From positions 1 to 64,000 of the forward strand of contig NZ_JAXMIH010000011.1 in the NCBI RefSeq assembly GCF_034366625.1: 64,000 nucleotides of DNA, in the 5' to 3' direction. The notes under the pieces were generated by a model that saw nothing but the letters and a program-made list of their open reading frames with translations, was not told the DNA's origin and searched no databases. The position numbers and the translations under genes are program-made. The stretch is from Prosthecobacter sp. (GTDB lineage: Bacteria > Verrucomicrobiota > Verrucomicrobiia > Verrucomicrobiales > Verrucomicrobiaceae). Shown piece after piece: positions 57,299 to 64,000 of this stretch. Positions within the stretch are counted from its first letter, which is position 1, and every line of letters starts with the position of its first letter.

Positions 57299-60200
57299 TC
57301 AGAAGCGCAATTCAGGCTCAGCCACAGGCTTGAGTTTCTTGTCGTAGCATTGTTCGGCTTTCAGGCCCTGAACCTGCTCCGGCATCTTTTCCAAGGTTGG
57401 CGAGGTGGACTTGGTATGGACGATCTGTCCATTGAGGTCGGTGATTTGAATCACCCAGCCATCATACTTGAAGCCGAATTTGGCTCCAGTTGTGTCGTAT
57501 TGAGTGGTGACGCTTGGAGGTTTGTTTTCGATAAACTGACGGATGGGAATGGAGACTGGAAACTCCTCACGCTGCAGCACCTTCATGACTTTGATGTCAA
57601 CCGCGCTTTCTCCGATCAGGAGAAAGGTGGCCTTGAAACCGTCATAAGACTGGGTGGTCGAAGTGTTGGTCAGTTTGATCTTCGGCTCCATCACCTGCAT
57701 CTTGTCATCAAAATCGCCTCCTTTGATCTTGGAAGGGCGGCCAATCGCGACTTCGATTTTGACTCCGTTGGCGAAGGGAACTTTTGTCGCTGACGCGCTG
57801 ACAGGCACTGTGGCAGCGGGTGGAAGTGCGAGAGGGGCAGTGGCGGGAGCTGTCGATGGAGTGGCCGACGCGAGGACTGGCGCTGCAGGTGGCGCTGAAG
57901 TGGCAGAGGAGACGAATGCGGATGCCACGATGGCATTGAATGGCTTGAGATCACCCAGGCTGGCGAGGAGTGCACCACAGCGTGCAGTTCCGAGACGATC
58001 ATTGGCTTGTTGGCGTTTGGCGGCGAGTGTTTGGACACTGGCATCGATGCTCTGGCGAAGCGCGCTGGCAGACACTTGCCGACGCGTTTCGAGCTCGGCG
58101 AGTTGCTGGCGGTAGATGCCACGAAAGCGCTTGTGATCACCAGAGGTGGCGGCGTCTGTGGCGGGATCTGGCACAGGAGTGCCTTTGGCGATGGCATCAG
58201 CCTCGGCGTTCATGGAGATCTGATCTTTGGGAGAGGCGGTGACGGCGGAGCGCTTCAAGGCGGCTCCGTATTTGTTGGTGAGATCGCGGACTTGGGCACG
58301 AAGTTGGTCATCGTTGGTGACGGCGTCGGGCGGGGAAGCCTGGGAACGCAGAGCGGCGAGTTCAGGATCGAAACTTTCGAGCCTTGAAACCTGGCGTGTG
58401 GCGAGGGCGAGGAAACCATTGTCAGAGCCGAGCTTGTTCAGGTCTGGAAGACGGATGACGAGGGCGTCATAGTCTTCGGCTTTTGGTTTTTTGATGTCGA
58501 TAGGGAAGCCGGAAACAAGCATCCAGCCTTCGTCTTGTGAGATGCTGACCGCGTTGGTGCGCAAGCCGATGTCGAGACTGGCGAGTTCCGCTCCTGTCTC
58601 AGCCTCGCGGATGAGGAGGCTGCCATTGGCGTAGCCGCAGACGATGAGCCGTCCCGAACCTGCCCAGGTGGTGCTCGAACAACTGACGTTTGACGGCGCA
58701 TCCATGCTGAACCGTGTGGTGAGCGCGGGGACATCAAGAAGGTAAACGGTACCGAGGCCGCCGACGATCGTGCTGCCATCCGGCGAGAGGGAAAGACGAT
58801 TGCGGATGTTGGTGTAATCCGGCAGATGGCGGATGAGGCGGTGGTCGGGCACGGAAAAAAGCGATGCCCAGGCTTTGTCGCTGATGAGGTTTTGTGTCGA
58901 GTCGGGGCCTTGATTGGGGTTTGGCTTCATGGTGGTGCCGATCACGAGCACCTGGGGTGTGTCCTCCGGCTTGGTTGCAGGCAGCGGGAAGATATGATAG
59001 GCCGCACGTGTCCAATCGGAGAACTGCTGGAGCACGGCACCCTTGGAAGGATCCCAGTAGTAAACTCCGCCATTGGCGTCATTGCAGAGCAGATAGACGC
59101 TTTTTTGGTCGGCGGCCCAGGCTGCGAGAGACAGCCGGTTTGTTGGGGCTTTGATGCTGGAGATCGTCCTGCCCTGCTCGATGTCGAAGATGGCGACTTG
59201 ATCGCTGCGAAACGACCATAGCAGGATGCTTTTGCCATCAGAGGCGGCCTGTATGCCGTGAATGTCACCGACGGGAGAGGGGAAGCTCTTCAGCTCCGAA
59301 CCCGTGGTGATGTCCCAGAGCTTGAGCGTGTCATCGTGGCCGCCGGAGACAGCACGGCGTTGGTCGGAGAGGATGGCGTTGGCGTAAACGAGTTCATTGT
59401 GGCCTTTGAGGCGCTTGAGGATGGCAAAATCACCAGGATCGGGTTTGAAGGGACCGGACGGAGCATTACTGATGACGGTGGCTGCTGGAACCGTGGCATT
59501 CGCCTTTTGAGGTGTGGCTTCTGTCCCGGCTTTTGAAGCAGTTGGAGATGCCTGATCGGTCGTGGCGGCAATTTTTTTCGCCTGGGCGTTTTGTTTGGAT
59601 TGGGAGCCTGTGTCCGGATTGCGTTGATGTTGGATGAACCAGCCACTGATCATCAGCAAAAAGATGCACGCGGCGGCCCAGAGCCACTTGCCAGGTCCTT
59701 CAGACTCCTGCGGTCTGGCGATGATCTTCTGACCCTGGCGTACTTTGGCCTGCAAATGAGGAGGGGGCGGGCGGTGCGCGGGGGGGGCGGTGGCTGCGGC
59801 GCTCGGGATGGTTGCGGCGCTGAGGAAGCTTTTGATTTCACTGCATTTTTGGAAGCGGCGCGCAGGGTCCACCATCATGCAGCGGCTGACGATGCTGGCG
59901 AATTCAGCAGGCAAGTCCTTGCCCGCAGCGGCCCCGGCGGCTTGCGGCGTGAGCTTGGTGAACATCTCGTGGATGACGATGCCGAGGGAGTAGATGTCGG
60001 CCCGGTGATCCACTGGGGCGCCTGCCTGGAGACGTTCTGGTGCGACGTAGTCCGGCGTGCCGTACTCGGTTTCACCGGAGGAATCAGCGTTCTTGTCGCG
60101 GGCGAGGCCGAAATCGACGATCTTCGCCTGCCAATTCTCGGTGATGAGGATGTTGGCGGGCTTGATGTCGCGGTGAATGACGCCGTGATCGTGGGCGTAT

Positions 60201-60637
60201 TGTAGCGCATCACAAAGCTGCAGGACGAGGCTGCGGATGTGGGCGTGCGTAAGTTCGCCGCGATGAATGAGGCGGTGCAGATCCAGACCGTTGACGTGCT
60301 CCATCACGAGATAAAGATGGCCCTGGCCAGTCTGGCCGAAGTCATGCACGGCGGCGATGTGAGCATGCGTGAGCCTGGCCATGGAGCGCGCCTCGGCGAT
60401 GAAGCGGCTGGCGTCGTCCTCATTAAGAGAAGCGGACGCTGGCAGCAGCTTGATGGCCACCCAGCGGTCCAGCGCAGCCTGTCTGGCGAGGTACACCGCA
60501 CCCATGCCACCGACACCCAGTATGTCGTGGAACTCGTACTGCGGCAGCAGTGCCGCCATCTCCTCCAAGGTGGGGAAGGTGGAGCCTTCCGTGGCTTCTT
60601 CCGTAGGATAGACCGGGGGTTCGAGTTCGTCGCTCAT
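57299..60637 (-). CDS. Ser/Thr protein kinase with TM helix, WD40-like propeller and helical module
   Basis: 1112 residues. Kinase: pre-kinase motif FPTLEEMAALLPQY, GVGGMGAVY, Lys63, HRD 155-157, DFG 175-177. Pro-rich linker, then membrane helix WLWAAACIFLLMISGWFI near 320. Outside are WD40-like repeats (LKGHNELVYANAIL..., GGHDDTLKLWDITTG), then a helical segment (VRDLTNKYGAALKRS) like that of the other two kinases, and a C-terminal part of no known fold. It senses by the propeller rather than LRRs. Ligand and targets unknown. Confidence 0.88.
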   Translation of the reverse strand: MSDELEPPVYPTEEATEGSTFPTLEEMAALLPQYEFHDILGVGGMGAVYLARQAALDRWVAIKLLPASASLNEDDASRFIAEARSMARLTHAHIAAVHDFGQTGQGHLYLVMEHVNGLDLHRLIHRGELTHAHIRSLVLQLCDALQYAHDHGVIHRDIKPANILITENWQAKIVDFGLARDKNADSSGETEYGTPDYVAPERLQAGAPVDHRADIYSLGIVIHEMFTKLTPQAAGAAAGKDLPAEFASIVSRCMMVDPARRFQKCSEIKSFLSAATIPSAAATAPPAHRPPPPHLQAKVRQGQKIIARPQESEGPGKWLWAAACIFLLMISGWFIQHQRNPDTGSQSKQNAQAKKIAATTDQASPTASKAGTEATPQKANATVPAATVISNAPSGPFKPDPGDFAILKRLKGHNELVYANAILSDQRRAVSGGHDDTLKLWDITTGSELKSFPSPVGDIHGIQAASDGKSILLWSFRSDQVAIFDIEQGRTISSIKAPTNRLSLAAWAADQKSVYLLCNDANGGVYYWDPSKGAVLQQFSDWTRAAYHIFPLPATKPEDTPQVLVIGTTMKPNPNQGPDSTQNLISDKAWASLFSVPDHRLIRHLPDYTNIRNRLSLSPDGSTIVGGLGTVYLLDVPALTTRFSMDAPSNVSCSSTTWAGSGRLIVCGYANGSLLIREAETGAELASLDIGLRTNAVSISQDEGWMLVSGFPIDIKKPKAEDYDALVIRLPDLNKLGSDNGFLALATRQVSRLESFDPELAALRSQASPPDAVTNDDQLRAQVRDLTNKYGAALKRSAVTASPKDQISMNAEADAIAKGTPVPDPATDAATSGDHKRFRGIYRQQLAELETRRQVSASALRQSIDASVQTLAAKRQQANDRLGTARCGALLASLGDLKPFNAIVASAFVSSATSAPPAAPVLASATPSTAPATAPLALPPAATVPVSASATKVPFANGVKIEVAIGRPSKIKGGDFDDKMQVMEPKIKLTNTSTTQSYDGFKATFLLIGESAVDIKVMKVLQREEFPVSIPIRQFIENKPPSVTTQYDTTGAKFGFKYDGWVIQITDLNGQIVHTKSTSPTLEKMPEQVQGLKAEQCYDKKLKPVAEPELRF

Positions 60638-60842
60638 GGGGAAATGAGGTGATTTAGGGTTAAGCGAATCTTAAATCGGGCGGGTTGAAATACTCAAGCA
60701 AAGAGTTGAGGTGATGGGAATCCTTGACGGCTTAAAGCGCCTGTGGAGCAGGACATGCGGCCCGCAGTCACATAGAAGTGGGATTTGCTGGCTTGGAAAA
60801 GTGGGGTTTGAACCGCGTTTCGGATGGCAAGTCGCGCTTCAA

Positions 60843-61619
60843 TCACGCTTTCACATCGCGAACCTCGTCGGCGCTGGTCAGGGCATGGGTGCTGCCATCG
60901 GCAAATTCAAGGATGAGGTGGCCTTCTTCATTCAAATCAAGTACGCGGCCAAAAACTTCTCCTTGGGGTGCTTGGGCACGGATTTGACGGCCGAGGAGCC
61001 AGCTTCGCATGCGCACTTCGGCGACGGCGCTGGAGAAATCGTTCTCGAGGCGCTGCAATTCTTCGTGAAGGGCGGCAAGCAGGCGCTGGGCGAGGGAATT
61101 GCGGTCGAGTTCGGGCAGGGCGGGGGAGTTCAGTTCTTTGAGCAGGGAGGTGGCGGCGAGGCCGGGCGCAAATTCACGAGTGTTGACGTTCAAACCGATG
61201 CCGAGGACGAGAAACAGGCCGCCGCGTGTCGAAACGGTCTCAGCGAGCAGGCCACTGACTTTGTGATCGTTCAAATACACATCATTGGGCCACTTGATGC
61301 GCGGCTGCAGCGGCAGTTCGGCCTCGATGGCCTTGCAGATGGCCAGGGCGGCCAGCGTGGTGATGCGGGGCCATTTTTCGAGTGTTGCGGCGGGTTGCAG
61401 CAGCAGCGAAAACATCAAATCCTTGCCACGCGGGGCGATCCAGCGGTTGTCGCGGCGTCCGCGGCCTGCGGTTTGCGATTCGGTGAAGACGACGGTGCCG
61501 ACGGGCAGTTCGGCGGCGCGTTGTTTGAGCCAGTCACTGGTGGAAGCGACTTCCTCCAGCACCGTGACGTGCCACGGCAGCGTGGGATCGTTCAGGGCGG
61601 TGACGTCGAGTGGGATCAT
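60843..61619 (-). CDS. birA: Biotin-[acetyl-CoA-carboxylase] ligase
   Basis: 258 residues with the biotinyl-AMP signature TAGRGRRDNRW and the catalytic Lys region IKWPNDVYLNDHKVSGLL. The family's regulator-type N-terminal DNA-binding domain is absent, so this is the ligase-only form that biotinylates acetyl-CoA carboxylase. The 205-bp gap to the kinase gene start holds no gene. Confidence 0.92.
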   Translation of the reverse strand: MIPLDVTALNDPTLPWHVTVLEEVASTSDWLKQRAAELPVGTVVFTESQTAGRGRRDNRWIAPRGKDLMFSLLLQPAATLEKWPRITTLAALAICKAIEAELPLQPRIKWPNDVYLNDHKVSGLLAETVSTRGGLFLVLGIGLNVNTREFAPGLAATSLLKELNSPALPELDRNSLAQRLLAALHEELQRLENDFSSAVAEVRMRSWLLGRQIRAQAPQGEVFGRVLDLNEEGHLILEFADGSTHALTSADEVRDVKA

Positions 61620-61975
61620 GTGGGCAAGATGAATGGAGGACAGAACAAAGCCACGCCGGTCAATTTTTTTCTGCCAGAAGGGAGCCTGAAACTCCTTGCC
61701 AAAGAACGGGTGAATCAGGTATTTAGCAAAAAAGCCCTCAGAGAAGATTAATTCGATGACGGTGCGCTGGCGGTTTCACCGGCCTGAATACAATTTCATC
61801 ACCGCCAAAATCACTACCCTCACCACCCATCGCAAAGAAATCCAGCTCGCGACCGACCATGCCTGGGGCCTGGCGCAAAGACAACATCGAATCCATCCGC
61901 AAAGCCTTTCTGCTGCCCGTGGACCGGCCTTTGAGTGATTGATCCGCAGCGTAATCTGCCGTATCTGCCTGCATC
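61620..61975. other. Long gap between divergent genes; only weak short ORFs
   Basis: About 356 bp between birA and the TIM-barrel/GAF gene. The best short frame is plus-strand 61629-61751 (40 residues, including NFFLPEGSLKLLAKERVNQV), which looks protein-like but lacks a ribosome site, and another at 61756-61938. A further piece at 61859-61939 reads MPGAWRKDNIESIRKAFLLP and ends in a stop. Gene remnants or regulatory sequence for the downstream gene are possible. I see no repeat or RNA gene. Confidence 0.4.
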
Positions 61976-64000
61976 ATGTCGGAACCAGTTCCAGCACCTC
62001 CGTCAGCCCGCAGATTCAAGGTGGCGTTTGAAACCGTTACTTGGGGCCAGCGGATTGATGACCTGGACTACATGTGCCAAGTCCTCCAGGCCTGCGGCTA
62101 CAAAGGCATCGAAATCGCGCAGAATCCGCAAAACATCTTTATCCGGGAAGATGGGAAATTAAAAGAAATAGGCCCTATCGATACCTTGGTGGAGAGGTGC
62201 GCGCGCTACGATATTGAGGTCATCGGGCTCGTCGGCGGCACCTTGGAAGAGCGCGTAGCGTATCTTGGCAAGCGGCGTGACATTTACCTTTACCTCGATT
62301 CATGGCCAGAGGATGCGTGGAAGTATCTTGTTCAGGAGAAACCCATCACGCTGGTGATTCACCCGCATTGGCTCATGCCCATCCGCAGGCGCAGCCAAGT
62401 GGAGGAACTCTTCGAGAAGGTGCATAAGGAAGTCTGTGAGCACTTCATGCGCATTTCGAAGAAGAAGCAATCTTCAGAGATGGAGGCTATTCAGGACGCT
62501 CTAGAGAAAACCACGGAGGCATGCGAAAATTTGCGTTTGATTGTGGACACGGCTCATGCCGTCATCGCGGAGGACAATCCGGTGGCGTTTGTTAAAGACT
62601 GCTTGTGTGATCAAGCAGAGGTGACCGGCATCAAAAGCCCGCTGTTTGGGAAATTACAAAACGTGCATCTGAAAGGGTGGATACCTGACTACGGACGCTG
62701 GTCACACCGTTACCCCAAAGGGTTTTGTGTGCCGAGTCATGGAATCGTGCCCGTTAAGGAGGTGATGCAGGCATTGGTGGAGAGTTCCTTTGCCGGATGG
62801 ATTGTGCTTGAACAGGATCACTTTGAGAACTCCAGGGAGGAGACAGCTTTGACCTGCGTTGAATGGATCATGGAGAGTCGAGATGAGTGGTCCGTGGAGA
62901 TCGAACTGAACAAAAGCGCCTGGAAATCATTAGCGGAAAATCACCCACCAAATCCATTCGGTGCGCAAGCCAGTACGGTGGGTCTTAAAGAGCTGGTGAT
63001 AGCCTTTGACGCGAGGCCCGCCAACAGTCCGGAGGCATTTTATCGCAGTGCGGTGACGACGCTCAATCGGCTGTTGAAGCCAGAATATGTTAAACTATTC
63101 AGCTACAATCCCAGCACAGAAAAGTTCTACTTGCTTGATGCCATAGGCCGGGACGGTGGTCTCATAGACGGTGATAAAAGCATCAGTCAACACGGCACCT
63201 TGGCAGGCAGGGTCGCGGCAACTTCTAGAGTTCTGTTTCGCGATCTCACGGACGAAAAGGTGCGCGAAAAGTTTTTGAACAAGGGATTTCTATCCCATGT
63301 GATGTCGAGGTGGCTGGTCTGTGTGCCTATTTTCGACACGGCCAATGCGCATCATCTGCGCGGCATGTTTGCCATCTTTACAGATCAAGATTTACGCAAG
63401 GAAAAGCACATGCTTGAATGGCTGGCTCATCTGATCGCGATGTGGGCGGACTATGTTGGTGGTGAATCCTGTGCGGCAGCCGCAGGTGCGACCAATTATA
63501 TCTGTGGAAATGCTAAATCCGGCGTGGTACCGTTTATCGATGATTTGCGCGATCATCTGCTTGAAGCGTTCCACTGTGAGGCAGTGTCCATTTTCTTGCG
63601 TGATGCTTCCCGTACGCGTTTGGAGCCTGTGGGGAAGTGCATCCAAAAGATTGAGTGGAATAAAGAACTGCCGCCTACAGAGCATCACTACAAGCTCGGG
63701 GAGGGGTTGACGGGACGCTGCTGGAAGGAGCGTGAGATGTTGTTTGCCGACCATGCGCCAAGGGCCCCTGGTCACAAGGGCAAGTCGAAAGACCTTCCGC
63801 TGACTGACAGGGAAGAGGTGCTATTTGCCCCCCTTGCCCGACTAGGTGGGGAAGTGTTAGGTGTCATCCGCCTACGCAATAAAGATTTCAAACCTGACTC
63901 GCCTGCCTCAACCATGTTCACGGATGAGGATGCGGGTAAGTTGGATGCCATCATTCAATCGGCACTGCCTTACCTTGAACTTCTCCTGACGCAAAAAGAT
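61976..64000 (+). CDS. Xylose-isomerase-like TIM barrel fused to two GAF-like domains, 3' end outside window
   Basis: Open from ATG 61976 to the last base: 675 residues with no stop. Residues about 15-300 are an AP_endonuc_2/sugar-isomerase-like barrel with likely metal ligands in VIHPHW, LIVDTAHAV, HLKGW and VLEQDHF. Then about 335-500 is a GAF-like domain (ELVIAFDARPANSPEAFYRS, LFSYNPSTEKFYLLDAIGRD) and about 515-675 a second (HCEAVSIFLRDASRTRLEPVG, GLTGRCWKEREMLFADHA). Hand counts of two lines give 30/60 and 26/60 G+C, below the G/C-rich neighbours. What follows the second GAF domain is unknown, so function is open: sensing plus sugar-type binding. Confidence 0.8.
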   Translation, partial: MSEPVPAPPSARRFKVAFETVTWGQRIDDLDYMCQVLQACGYKGIEIAQNPQNIFIREDGKLKEIGPIDTLVERCARYDIEVIGLVGGTLEERVAYLGKRRDIYLYLDSWPEDAWKYLVQEKPITLVIHPHWLMPIRRRSQVEELFEKVHKEVCEHFMRISKKKQSSEMEAIQDALEKTTEACENLRLIVDTAHAVIAEDNPVAFVKDCLCDQAEVTGIKSPLFGKLQNVHLKGWIPDYGRWSHRYPKGFCVPSHGIVPVKEVMQALVESSFAGWIVLEQDHFENSREETALTCVEWIMESRDEWSVEIELNKSAWKSLAENHPPNPFGAQASTVGLKELVIAFDARPANSPEAFYRSAVTTLNRLLKPEYVKLFSYNPSTEKFYLLDAIGRDGGLIDGDKSISQHGTLAGRVAATSRVLFRDLTDEKVREKFLNKGFLSHVMSRWLVCVPIFDTANAHHLRGMFAIFTDQDLRKEKHMLEWLAHLIAMWADYVGGESCAAAAGATNYICGNAKSGVVPFIDDLRDHLLEAFHCEAVSIFLRDASRTRLEPVGKCIQKIEWNKELPPTEHHYKLGEGLTGRCWKEREMLFADHAPRAPGHKGKSKDLPLTDREEVLFAPLARLGGEVLGVIRLRNKDFKPDSPASTMFTDEDAGKLDAIIQSALPYLELLLTQKD

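Noticed and set aside
60760-60835. Possible tRNA T-arm-like GGGGTTTGAACC
   Set aside because: Stem positions do not pair on either strand and no D or anticodon arm could be placed.
60711-61751. 346-residue plus-strand frame opposite birA
   Set aside because: Most of it is the complement of birA. Only the last 40 residues lie outside and are noted in the gap entry.
1-64000. CRISPR array, prophage, rRNA operon
   Set aside because: No evenly spaced direct repeats with unique spacers, no phage structural or integrase genes, and no rRNA segments were found on reading both strands.

Overview
The window looks like chromosomal DNA of a Verrucomicrobiota bacterium (Prosthecobacter/Verrucomicrobium-like) or a close PVC relative. 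The clues are secreted proteins with planctomycete-type cytochrome and PSD domains (DUF1549/1553, DUF1587/1592/1588/1585, DUF1501, DUF1552), several very large Hanks-type kinases with extracellular sensor regions, a PEP-CTERM-like miniprotein, LpxD (so LPS is made), high G+C, and many short palindromic repeats between and even inside genes. This placement is inference from gene content; no marker gene was compared.

Layout. 1-208: tail of an IS3-family transposase, its probable right end, and a perfect hairpin made of 14-nt repeats. 257-14542: aldolase plus two planctomycete-type secreted catabolic modules (cytochrome/PSD1 with DUF1501; DUF1592 with DUF1552), two paralogous secreted proteins of unknown function, a small unknown protein and a secreted alpha/beta hydrolase. 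14648-19720: YhcG-type nuclease, a giant tandem FAD-oxidoreductase fusion, and tRNA-Gly(CCC). 19862-28252: two tandem membrane kinases with leucine-rich sensor regions; the first is broken by two stop codons at an already mutated DFG motif. 28357-37209: Sel1 protein, DUF116-polyprenyl synthase fusion, sulfatase, a two-component pair, gamma-glutamyltransferase. 37284-40158: PEP-CTERM-like miniprotein, homoserine dehydrogenase, LpxD.

40159-50810 is a dense run of minus-strand genes: rsmB, a sugar isomerase-like protein, an MFS/spermidine synthase-like protein, then a tightly coupled six-gene set (acyl carrier protein, condensation-like acyltransferase, FAD oxidoreductase, AMP-forming ligase, halogenase-like flavoprotein, CPBP protease). 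That set has the make-up of a small, unfamiliar biosynthetic cluster and is the best candidate here for an undescribed system.

50919-61619 is mostly housekeeping: aspartate-type aminotransferase, cysK, a TPR protein, a DegT aminotransferase, argS, a third kinase (with WD40-like repeats) and birA. From 61976 to the right edge runs an incomplete gene that joins a xylose-isomerase-like TIM barrel to two GAF-like domains, with base composition unlike its neighbours.

No CRISPR array, rRNA, prophage or recognisable defence island was seen. All family calls come from reading motifs; no database search was possible.
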